A stretch of DNA of 10,000 bases from Thiobacillus sp. (GTDB lineage: Bacteria > Pseudomonadota > Gammaproteobacteria > Burkholderiales > Thiobacillaceae). Positions 1-5,964 of this stretch are shown here, piece after piece; within the stretch, counting starts at the first letter, position 1; each line of letters begins with the position of its first letter. Under the pieces are notes generated by a model. It worked only from the letters and a program-made list of their open reading frames with translations, did no database searches and had not been told where the DNA came from. Location of the stretch: NCBI GenBank assembly GCA_020217265.1, contig JAIWOS010000084.1, forward strand, positions 1 to 10,000, written 5' to 3'. The position numbers were made by a program, and so were the translations under genes.

Positions 1-470
1 AGTTGCGCGGCCCGCCAGCCGGGCGGGCGCTGGCATTCCGCCATGCCCGCCAGCCCCTTCGGCCCCGCGCCACGCAACGCCTGCAGCAGGAAGGTTTCGG
101 CCTGGTCGTCCTGATGCTGCGCCGTCAGCAGGAAATCGGCGTCGACGCCGGCGAACACGCGGCGCCGCTCGCGGCGCGCCGCCGCTTCGACGCCCGCGGG
201 ATCCTTGTCCGGGACCTGCACCCGTTCCACTTGCAGTGGCACGCCGTGCGCGGCACAGAGTCCGGCACAAAACGCCGCCCAGCGGTCGGCGTTGGGCGAC
301 AGCCCATGATGCACGTGCAGCGCGGATAGCCGGAAGCGATGGCCCGCACGCAGCGCAGCCAGCACGTGCAGCAGCACGGTGGAATCGAGCCCGCCCGAAC
401 AGGCCAGCACCAGATGCGCGCCCGGCGGCACATGGCGCGCGAGCGCGTCCGCCACCCGCGCTTCGACCAC
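1..470 (-). CDS. tilS: tRNA(Ile)-lysidine synthetase TilS, N-terminal part (gene runs off the left edge)
   Basis: TilS uses ATP and lysine to convert C34 of the CAU-anticodon tRNA-Ile into lysidine, so that it reads AUA and is charged with isoleucine; it acts in the cytoplasm and is essential in most bacteria. About 156 codons are visible and stay open to the edge. The PP-loop signature SGGLDSTVLLH lies about 25 residues in, followed by a LHVHHGLS segment and by AQHQDDQAETFLL with RGAGPKGLAGM, all typical of the TilS N-terminal ATPase domain. The C-terminal substrate-binding domains are outside the window. I chose the GTG at 470, one base after the accA stop; an in-frame ATG at 503 would add 11 residues ([11 protein letters not shown]) and overlap accA by 32 bases. 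Neither start has a convincing Shine-Dalgarno, so translation probably depends on coupling to accA. Confidence 0.93.
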   Translation of the reverse strand, partial: MVEARVADALARHVPPGAHLVLACSGGLDSTVLLHVLAALRAGHRFRLSALHVHHGLSPNADRWAAFCAGLCAAHGVPLQVERVQVPDKDPAGVEAAARRERRRVFAGVDADFLLTAQHQDDQAETFLLQALRGAGPKGLAGMAECQRPPGWRAAQ

Positions 471-471
471 C

Positions 472-1440
472 TTATTTGGCGGCGGCTTCCTTGAAGCTGC
501 CATACGCCCGCAGGCGCCGGTAGCGCGCGGCCAGCAGGTCGTCGAGCGGCTGGCGCCGCAGTTCGGCAAGCGTATCGGTCAGCGCGCGGCGCATCGACTG
601 GAACATCGCGTCCCAGTCGCGCTGGGCGCCGCCCAGGGGTTCCTCGACGATGCGGTCGACCAGGCCGTTGGCCTTCAGCCGCTCGGCGGTGATGCCGAGC
701 GTTTCGGCGGCGACCGAGGCCTTGTCGGCGCTCTTCCACAAAATGGACGCGCAGCCCTCGGGCGAGATGACGGAATAGGTCGAATACTGCAGGATCAGCG
801 TGCGATCGCCGACGCCAATGGCGAGCGCGCCGCCCGAACCGCCCTCGCCGACGATGGTGCAGATGATGGGGGTTTTCAGTTCGGCCATCACGTACAGGTT
901 GCGCGCGATGGCTTCGGACTGGCCGCGTTCCTCGGCGCCGATGCCGGGGTAGGCGCCGGGCGTGTCGATGAAGGTGAGGATGGGCAGGCCGAATTTTTCC
1001 GCCAGCCGCATCAGGCGCAGCGCCTTGCGATAGCCCTCTGGACGCGGCATGCCGAAGTTGCGATAGATTTTTTCCTTGGTGTCGCGGCCCTTCTGATGGC
1101 CGATCACCATCACCGGTTCGCCGTTGAAGCGCGCCATGCCGCCGACGATCGCGGCGTCGTCGGCAAACGCCCGGTCGCCGTGCAGTTCGGAAAATTCAGT
1201 GAACAGGCCGGCCACGTAGTCGAGCGTGTAAGGGCGCTGCGGGTGGCGCGCCACCTGCGATACCTGCCATGCGCTGAGCTTGGCGTAGATATCCTTGGTG
1301 AGCGTCTGGCTTTTTTTCTGCAGGCGGCGGATTTCTTCCGAAATGTCCAGCGCAGAATCGTCCTGCACGAAGCGCAGCTCTTCGATCTTGGCTTCGAGCT
1401 CGGAAATTGGCTGCTCGAAATCGAGAAAGGTGGTTTTCAT
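472..1440 (-). CDS. accA: Acetyl-CoA carboxylase carboxyltransferase subunit alpha AccA
   Basis: AccA pairs with AccD to form the carboxyltransferase that moves the carboxyl group from biotin-AccB to acetyl-CoA, giving malonyl-CoA, the first committed step of fatty-acid synthesis in the cytosol. The 322-residue product is close to the 319 residues of E. coli AccA. It opens with the family N-terminus [15 protein letters not shown], followed by a charged helical region. Family blocks follow: [12 protein letters not shown] near 64-75, [21 protein letters not shown] near 157-177, the oxyanion/CoA-binding glycine run [15 protein letters not shown] near 198-212, and [20 protein letters not shown] near 222-241. 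A GTG codon directly precedes the ATG at 1440; I prefer the ATG because it gives the usual N-terminus. The Shine-Dalgarno is weak. The gene follows slyD after 52 bases and leads into tilS; accA-tilS adjacency is common in proteobacteria. Confidence 0.98.
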   Translation of the reverse strand: MKTTFLDFEQPISELEAKIEELRFVQDDSALDISEEIRRLQKKSQTLTKDIYAKLSAWQVSQVARHPQRPYTLDYVAGLFTEFSELHGDRAFADDAAIVGGMARFNGEPVMVIGHQKGRDTKEKIYRNFGMPRPEGYRKALRLMRLAEKFGLPILTFIDTPGAYPGIGAEERGQSEAIARNLYVMAELKTPIICTIVGEGGSGGALAIGVGDRTLILQYSTYSVISPEGCASILWKSADKASVAAETLGITAERLKANGLVDRIVEEPLGGAQRDWDAMFQSMRRALTDTLAELRRQPLDDLLAARYRRLRAYGSFKEAAAK

Positions 1441-1463
1441 CACGCGGTCATCAAATGCGATTG

Positions 1464-1499
1464 GGCCGGCATTCTAGCAGGCCGGCGCCAGGCGCTCAG
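1464..1499 (-). promoter_or_regulatory. Probable sigma-70 promoter for accA
   Basis: On the minus strand a TAGAAT box (positions 1476-1471, five of six matches to TATAAT) lies 17 bases downstream of CTGAGC (1499-1494), which matches TTGACA at three positions. Transcription would begin near 1464, leaving about 24 bases before the accA ATG. The -35 overlaps the last codon and stop of slyD. The gap also holds a short GCCGGC...GCCGGC inverted repeat (1465-1470 and 1481-1486) around the -10. It has no U-tract, so it does not look like a terminator. accA may therefore be transcribed both from this site and by read-through from bcp-slyD. This is a sequence match only. Confidence 0.45.
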
Positions 1500-1978
1500 T
1501 GATGGTGGTGGCCATGCGCGCCGTGCGCGTGGCGATGCGCGATTTCGTCGGGCGTGGCGGCACGCACCTCGGTCACCGTGCACTGGAAATGCACCGCCTG
1601 CCCGGCATAGGGATGGTTGCCGTCGACGATCACCTTGTCGTCGGCGATGTCGGTGACGGTATAGAGCATTTCCTCGCCGCCGTCGACGGGCGAGCCGACG
1701 AACTGCATGCCGATTTCGATGTTGTCCGGAAAGGCGTCGCGCGCTTCCATGCGCACGAGTTCTTCGTCGTAGTCGCCGAAGGCGTCGGCCGGTTGCAGCT
1801 TGAGATCGACGCCGTCGCCCGTGGCCTTGCCTTCGAGCGCGGCTTCGACCGCGGGGAAGATGTTGTCGTAGCCACCGTGCAGGTAGCTGACGGGCTCGTC
1901 GCTCTCTTCCAGCATGCGGCCGTCGAGGTCGCGCACGATGTAGGTGAGGGTAACGACGGTATCCTTGCCAATGTTCAC
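1496..1978 (-). CDS. slyD: FKBP-type peptidyl-prolyl cis-trans isomerase, SlyD-like, with a histidine-rich tail
   Basis: SlyD-type proteins speed cis-trans isomerisation of prolyl bonds, act as holdases and carry nickel for hydrogenase maturation in the cytoplasm. The 160-residue product begins with an FKBP strand (KDTVVTLTYIVRDLDGRML) and has the YLHGGYDNIFPAVEAALEG helix near 32-50. The insert-in-flap region follows (about 70-118), then DGNHPYAG (119-126), the hallmark by which the chain returns to the FKBP fold. The tail from 148 to 160 has eight histidines in thirteen residues, ending in four consecutive ones. It is much shorter than the Cys/His-rich tail of E. coli SlyD and lacks cysteines; C133 lies in the folded core. 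The start is a GTG at 1978, supported by an AAAGGA Shine-Dalgarno, and it overlaps the bcp stop as GTGA. Similar proteins are also annotated SlpA/FklB-like, but the DGNHP motif and His tail favour SlyD. Confidence 0.93.
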   Translation of the reverse strand: MNIGKDTVVTLTYIVRDLDGRMLEESDEPVSYLHGGYDNIFPAVEAALEGKATGDGVDLKLQPADAFGDYDEELVRMEARDAFPDNIEIGMQFVGSPVDGGEEMLYTVTDIADDKVIVDGNHPYAGQAVHFQCTVTEVRAATPDEIAHRHAHGAHGHHHH

Positions 1979-2439
1979 TTGAGTTCCTTTACCAGTTGAA
2001 GCACGTCCGCCGCATGGCCGCGGCTGGACACGCCGTACAGGGCATGGCGGATGACGCCCTGTTTGTCGATGACGAAGGTGGAACGCACCATGCTCCTGCG
2101 CATGACGCCGTCCACTTCCTTGTCCTGCAGCACGCCGTAGGCTTCGCAGGTCGTTTGATCCTTGTCTGCCAGGAGCCGCACGCTGATGCCGTGCTTGTCG
2201 CGGAATTCACCGTGCCTGATGCAATCGTCGCGCGACACGCCCAGCACGACCGCGCCCGCCTTGCCAAAATCGTTTTCCAGCTCGGAAAACTCGATGGCTT
2301 CGGTGGTGCACCCCGGCGTGTCGTCGCGCACGTAAAAATACAGCACCAGTGTCTTGCCCCGGAACTGGGACAGCTCGACGATGTTCATGTCCGCGTCCGG
2401 ATTGGAAAAGTCCGGCGCCCGATCTCCTGGCTTCAGCAT
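1975..2439 (-). CDS. bcp: Thiol peroxidase, BCP/PrxQ-type peroxiredoxin
   Basis: Proteins of this family reduce hydrogen peroxide and organic hydroperoxides with a peroxidatic cysteine and are recycled by thioredoxin in the cytoplasm. The 154-residue product has the AhpC/TSA thioredoxin fold: MLKPGDRAPDFSNPD at the N-terminus, the strand LVLYFYVRDDTPGCTTEA with the peroxidatic C44 in a TPGCT motif, GVSRDD near 67-72, and the conserved arginine in RSTFVID. E. coli BCP has a second cysteine five residues after the first; here that position is I49. The only other cysteines are C73 and C98, so disulfide resolution would have to use an atypical partner or an external thiol. The start ATG at 2439 has a GGAG ribosome site 5 bases upstream. 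The gene heads a unit with slyD and is divergent from roxA. Confidence 0.96.
   Translation of the reverse strand: MLKPGDRAPDFSNPDADMNIVELSQFRGKTLVLYFYVRDDTPGCTTEAIEFSELENDFGKAGAVVLGVSRDDCIRHGEFRDKHGISVRLLADKDQTTCEAYGVLQDKEVDGVMRRSMVRSTFVIDKQGVIRHALYGVSSRGHAADVLQLVKELK
1985..1990 (-). promoter_or_regulatory. Shine-Dalgarno AAAGGA for slyD, inside the end of bcp
   Basis: AAAGGA on the minus strand lies 6 bases before the GTG start of slyD and within the last codons of bcp. It fixes the non-ATG start and, with the GTGA overlap, points to translational coupling of the two genes. Confidence 0.65.
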
Positions 2440-2466
2440 GAGCGCTCCGCGCTGATTTTTCGGCGC

Positions 2467-2472
2467 ATTCTA
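2467..2472 (-). promoter_or_regulatory. Candidate -10 box for bcp-slyD
   Basis: TAGAAT on the minus strand (five of six matches to TATAAT) lies about 28 bases before the bcp ATG. It has almost the same surroundings as the accA -10 candidate (CTG-TAGAATGC here, CTGC-TAGAATGC there). I do not see a convincing -35 at 16-18 bases upstream, so this is a tentative call. Confidence 0.35.
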
Positions 2473-2495
2473 CAGGGCATTTGCAGCGGCATCGC

Positions 2496-2508
2496 TATAA
2501 TCTTTGCA
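2496..2508 (+). promoter_or_regulatory. TATAAT -10 box of roxA; predicted start site at the ATG
   Basis: A perfect TATAAT occupies 2496-2501. The usual distance from the -10 to the start site puts +1 at about 2508, the A of the roxA ATG, and no ribosome-binding site fits in the 6 bases between. The best -35 is weak: AGGGCA at 2474-2479, spacer 16, three of six matches. It lies back to back with the bcp promoter region in a 68-base divergent gap. Confidence 0.5.
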
Positions 2509-3626
2509 TGACAGACACGCTACTGGGCGGCATCACCCCCACCCGCTTCCTGCGCGAATACTGGCACAAGAAGCCGCTCCTGATCCGCAATGCGATCCCC
2601 GGCTTCACCGGCCTGCTCTCGCCCGCCGAGATGCAGGCATTGGCGCGCCGCGACGACGTCGAGTCGCGCTTGATCCAGGGCAGTGGCACCCGCTGGCGGC
2701 TCGACCACGGGCCCTTCCGACCGGCCGACTTCAAGCGCCTGCCGAAAACCGCCTGGACGCTGCTGGTGCAATCGGTCAACCATCACCTACCTGCGGCCGA
2801 CGCGCTCCTCAAGCGTTTCGACTTCATCCCGCACGCCCGGCTGGACGACCTGATGGTGAGTTACGCGGCCCCCGGCGGCAGCGTCGGCCCGCATTTCGAT
2901 TCCTACGACGTGTTTCTGCTCCAGGGCGAGGGCCATCGCCGCTGGCAGATCAGCACGCAGAACGATCTCGACCTGCTGCCCGATGCACCGCTCAGAATCC
3001 TGCGCCGCTTCGCGCCCGAAGACGAATGGGTGCTGGGCCCGGGCGACATGCTCTACCTGCCGCCGCACGTGGCGCACTTCGGCGTGGCGGAGGACGACTG
3101 CATGACCTACTCCATCGGCTTTCGCGCGCCGACCGCGGAGGAGCTGGCGCACGCCTTCCTCATGCACCTGCAGGACACGCTGACGCTCGACGGCCGCTAC
3201 GCCGATCCGGACCTCAAGCTGCAGCGCCATCCGGGCGAAATCGGACGCGCCATGCTGGAGCAGGTCGAGGGCATGATCGCGCGCATCCGCTGGGGCAAGC
3301 GCGACATCGCCGAATTCGCGGGCCGCTACCTGTCCGAGCCCAAGCCCAATGTCTTCTTCGATCCGCCGACGGAGCCGCTGACAGCGGCCGAGTTCCGGCG
3401 ACAGGCAAGGAAACACGGCGTGGCGCTCGACGCCCGCTCGCGGCTGTTGTTTTCCGGCAGGCGCTTCTACCTCAACGGCGAAGCCTTCGATGCGGCGCCG
3501 GACACGGCCGCCGCACTGAAACAGCTCGCGGACGCGCGCGCCCTGCCCGCTCCGTTTCCTCCCGCCCTGCTCGACCGCTTCTATGACTGGTACGAAACGG
3601 GCTGGCTCGAGGTTGCCGCGCCATGA
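2508..3626 (+). CDS. roxA: Cupin/JmjC-type ribosomal protein uL16 arginine hydroxylase (RoxA/YcfD family)
   Basis: RoxA is a 2-oxoglutarate/Fe(II) oxygenase that in E. coli hydroxylates Arg81 of ribosomal protein L16. The product has 372 residues against 373 in E. coli. It starts with GGITPTRFLREYWHKKPLLI, the family's entry motif. The double-stranded beta-helix contains the metal triad H129, D131 (VGPHFDSYDVFLLQ) and H190 (YLPPHVAHFG), with H187 just before it. The basic pair R144-R145 in the following strand (GEGHRRWQIS) is where the 2-oxoglutarate-binding arginine is expected. MTYSIGFRAPT near 199-209 is a family block; the C-terminal part, including KPNVFFDPP, corresponds to the dimerisation and winged-helix regions. 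I chose the ATG at 2508: a TTG 27 bases upstream is in frame but would lie upstream of the TATAAT box. The stop overlaps the next gene as ATGA. Confidence 0.93.
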   Translation: MTDTLLGGITPTRFLREYWHKKPLLIRNAIPGFTGLLSPAEMQALARRDDVESRLIQGSGTRWRLDHGPFRPADFKRLPKTAWTLLVQSVNHHLPAADALLKRFDFIPHARLDDLMVSYAAPGGSVGPHFDSYDVFLLQGEGHRRWQISTQNDLDLLPDAPLRILRRFAPEDEWVLGPGDMLYLPPHVAHFGVAEDDCMTYSIGFRAPTAEELAHAFLMHLQDTLTLDGRYADPDLKLQRHPGEIGRAMLEQVEGMIARIRWGKRDIAEFAGRYLSEPKPNVFFDPPTEPLTAAEFRRQARKHGVALDARSRLLFSGRRFYLNGEAFDAAPDTAAALKQLADARALPAPFPPALLDRFYDWYETGWLEVAAP

Positions 3627-4099
3627 GCGTGCGCGATTTCGACACCCCGGCCGAGTGCCGCGCGGCATTCGACACCCTGCTGGCCGGCACCCGGCGACAG
3701 CTGCGCCTCCACGACCACGACCTCGGTCCGTGGCAATTCGACGCCCCGGACCGGCACGCGGCGCTGCGGGCCTTCTGCATGGCCGGCGGCGGCCGCCGCA
3801 TCGAATGCCTACTCGACGACATCCAGCGCGTCGCGCGCGATCATCCGCGCCTGATGCAGCTGCTGCGCGATTTCGGCCATGTCATCGAAATCCGGCAGGC
3901 CGATGCGGACCAGCCGCGGCCCGACGAAGCCTTCGTGCTGGCCGACCGCCACGGCGTGCTGCTGCGTGTCGACAAGGCAGCACCGCACGGCACGCTGCAC
4001 ACCGACGATCCGGGACGGGCGGCGGTCCTGCACCAGACATTCGATGTTCTTTGGCAGCGCGCCCAGGCGCAGGTGTCGGCAACGACACTCGGCCTCTAG
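3623..4099 (+). CDS. Uncharacterised protein resembling the DUF7931 domain
   Basis: The 158-residue product is soluble, with no signal peptide or membrane segment. Visible features are a leading helix (FDTPAECRAAFDTLLAGTRR), the strand LRLHDHDLG, a middle RIECLLDDIQRVARDHPRLMQLLR segment (59-82), the strand VIEIRQ, the FVLADRHGVLLRVD hairpin (104-117), and a final helix TFDVLWQRAQ. This order resembles the domain I know as DUF7931, often seen fused behind GNAT acetyltransferases in gammaproteobacteria and thought to be phospholipase-D-like in fold. No HKD catalytic motif is present, so I assign no activity. The start ATG overlaps the roxA stop by 4 bases, so it is almost certainly co-translated with roxA, and a link to ribosome modification is possible but unproven. 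The family label is from memory and not verified. Confidence 0.8.
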   Translation: MSVRDFDTPAECRAAFDTLLAGTRRQLRLHDHDLGPWQFDAPDRHAALRAFCMAGGGRRIECLLDDIQRVARDHPRLMQLLRDFGHVIEIRQADADQPRPDEAFVLADRHGVLLRVDKAAPHGTLHTDDPGRAAVLHQTFDVLWQRAQAQVSATTLGL

Positions 4100-4102
4100 C
4101 GG

Positions 4103-4909
4103 CTACAGGGACGCCATCCACGCGAGCTCATCCTCGCCGAACCCCGCCTGCCGCCGCGCGGCCAGATTGAACGGCGGCCGCAGCGGCGGCGCATCGTATT
4201 CCTGCAGGAGCCGGCGGAAGGTCGCGGCCGGGTCGAGGCCGCGCCGTTCGCACAGCCAGCCGTACCAGTGGTTGCCGATGGCGACGTGGCCGATCTCGTC
4301 GCGTTCGACGATGGCCAGAATCCCGATCAGGGGCGTGTCGTTCGCAGCGCGCAGCTTGGCCACGATGAGCGGCGTGGCATCCAGCCCGCGCGCTTCGAGC
4401 ACGCGCGGCACCAGCGCCATGCGCACCAGCGGGTCGTGCGCAGTCTTCAGCGCCATGTCCCACAGCCCGTTGTGGGCGGGCAGGTCGCCATAGGCGTGCC
4501 CCAGCGTTTCGAGGTGCGCCGCCAGCAGGCTGAAGTGCAGCGCCTCCTCGTCGGCCACACGCAGCCAGTCGTCGTAATATTCGCGCGGCATGCCGGCGAA
4601 CCGGTGTGCCGCGTCGAGCGCGAGGTTGATCGCGTTGAACTCGATGTGCGCCAGCGCGTGCACCAGCGCGGCGCGCCCAGCCAGCGTATCGATGCGGCGA
4701 CGAGGCACCTGATGCGGCAAAACCAGCGCGGGACGAACGGGCCGACCGGGCGCGGCGATGCCGTCGCGGGCCGCCTCGGTTGCGGCATCGACCGTCCCGC
4801 TCAGCCAGTCTGCGCGCAAGGCGCGCACGCAGTTCACCTTGTCCGCCGGCGCTGCCGCGCATAAACAGGCTGCGAGCCGCTGCGGCAGGTTCAGCGCCGG
4901 TCCACCCAC
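4103..4909 (-). CDS. DUF455 family ferritin-like di-iron protein
   Basis: The 268-residue product is a four-helix ferritin-like protein of the DUF455 family, whose reaction is unknown to me. The candidate di-iron ligands are complete and correctly spaced for this fold: E90 (ALAHIEFNAINLALD), E122 and H125 in EEALH, E172 in VLEARGLDATP, and E205 and H208 in ERDEIGHVA. RPPFNLAARRQAGF near the C-terminus is also typical. Related folds include the tRNA hydroxylase MiaE and rubrerythrins, but homology of reaction cannot be claimed. The start is uncertain because no ATG exists in frame before the conserved region. I chose the GTG at 4909, preceded by GGGGA, which overlaps the end of lptG by 19 bases; an internal GTG in KVNCVRAL is the main alternative. 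Overlap with lptG implies co-transcription with lptFG. Its stop is 3 bases from that of the convergent gene. Confidence 0.88.
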   Translation of the reverse strand: MGGPALNLPQRLAACLCAAAPADKVNCVRALRADWLSGTVDAATEAARDGIAAPGRPVRPALVLPHQVPRRRIDTLAGRAALVHALAHIEFNAINLALDAAHRFAGMPREYYDDWLRVADEEALHFSLLAAHLETLGHAYGDLPAHNGLWDMALKTAHDPLVRMALVPRVLEARGLDATPLIVAKLRAANDTPLIGILAIVERDEIGHVAIGNHWYGWLCERRGLDPAATFRRLLQEYDAPPLRPPFNLAARRQAGFGEDELAWMASL

Positions 4910-5964
4910 CGGATCCCCGCCAGGGCGAGCGCCAGAAAAATCAGCAACGGGAGGCTGACGACGACGGCAGGCGGCCAGTCGTTCAGCAAGCCCAGGTGGC
5001 CGAACAACCGGCTCAGCAGATGAAATCCCAGCCCGGCCAGGATGCCGAGGAAGAGTTTGCTGCTGGTGCCACCCGAGCGCGGCCCCTGAATGGCGAACGG
5101 CATGGCGATCAGCATCATGATCGGGATGATGAAGGGGCTGATGAACTTGGACCACAGGGCCAACTCGTAACGCGCCGCCTTCTGCCCGTTGGCCTTGAGA
5201 TGGGCGACATACCGCCAGAGCGTGCGTGCGGACATTTTTTCCGGCGCCACCAGCAGCACGCTGAGAATGTCCGGCGTCAGCACCGACTGCCAGTCCAGGC
5301 GGTCGCTGCGGGTGGCGCGTATGCCCGCGTTGGAAAAATGCGTTTCCGTGACCTGCCTGAGCGTCCAGTGCTGGCTGCCGCGCCACTGCGCCTCGTCCGC
5401 TGCGCGTATCCAGCCCAGCCGGCCGTCGGCATCGAAACCGTAGATCTCGATCTCGCGCAGCGTGCTGTCGGGCATCACCTCGCGCACGTTGATGAACGTG
5501 CTGCCGTCCTTGACCCACAAGCCCGAACGGAACTGCTGCGCCACCACCGACTGCGTCGCGGTCAGCTTGTAGCGCTGCGCCGCCTGCTCGGACCAGGGCG
5601 CGACGTATTCGCCGAGACCCAGCCCCACAACCGCCACGACCACGCCGATCGCGCCGAAATAGGCCGCCATGCGCCAGCTCGACAGGCCGGAAACGCGCAT
5701 GACGGCGTATTCGGAATTGCCTACCAGGCGGGACAGCGCGAACAGGGTGCCGATCAGTGCGGCAATCGGCAGGATTTCGACCAGATGCCCCGGCACGTTG
5801 AGCGCCACCACGACCGCGGCCTGCCCCATGCCATAGTTGTTGCGGCCGAGGCTGCCGATTTCCTGGATGAAGTCGAAAAATGCGAACAACACCAGCAGGG
5901 CAAGCAGCACGAAACCCGACGCCGCGGCCACCTGCGTGCCGAGATAGCGCGCGAGCAGGCTCAT
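4891..5964 (-). CDS. lptG: Lipopolysaccharide export ABC transporter permease LptG
   Basis: LptG forms the inner-membrane LptB2FG complex with LptF and the ATPase LptB, extracting LPS from the inner membrane and feeding it to LptC and the periplasmic LptA bridge. The 357-residue product (E. coli 360) has the family layout. Hydrophobic segments near 16-33, 58-79 and 99-117 are followed by a periplasmic beta-jellyroll-like domain (about 125-260, with GLWVKDGSTFINVREVMPDSTLREIEIYGFD). Three more membrane segments lie near 274-292, 303-321 and 331-351. FISPFIIPIMMLIAMPFA and GPRSGGTSSKLFLGILAGLGFHLLSRLF match the LptG C-terminal half. The start ATG overlaps the lptF stop (ATGA). In E. coli lptFG is likewise divergent from pepA. 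Confidence 0.97.
   Translation of the reverse strand: MSLLARYLGTQVAAASGFVLLALLVLFAFFDFIQEIGSLGRNNYGMGQAAVVVALNVPGHLVEILPIAALIGTLFALSRLVGNSEYAVMRVSGLSSWRMAAYFGAIGVVVAVVGLGLGEYVAPWSEQAAQRYKLTATQSVVAQQFRSGLWVKDGSTFINVREVMPDSTLREIEIYGFDADGRLGWIRAADEAQWRGSQHWTLRQVTETHFSNAGIRATRSDRLDWQSVLTPDILSVLLVAPEKMSARTLWRYVAHLKANGQKAARYELALWSKFISPFIIPIMMLIAMPFAIQGPRSGGTSSKLFLGILAGLGFHLLSRLFGHLGLLNDWPPAVVVSLPLLIFLALALAGIRWVDRR

Noticed and set aside
1465..1486. GCCGGC...GCCGGC inverted repeat in the slyD-accA gap as a terminator
   Set aside because: The stem is only six bases with a ten-base loop and no U-tract on either strand, and it overlaps a plausible promoter -10.
379..1656. 425-codon plus-strand frame opposite tilS, accA and slyD
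   Set aside because: Arg/Ala/Gly/His-rich translation typical of a GC-rich shadow, while accA on the other strand matches its family along its full length.
2504..3586. Second long plus-strand frame (360 codons) inside roxA
   Set aside because: It is the out-of-frame reading of roxA; the real frame carries the HxD...H triad and full-length RoxA similarity.
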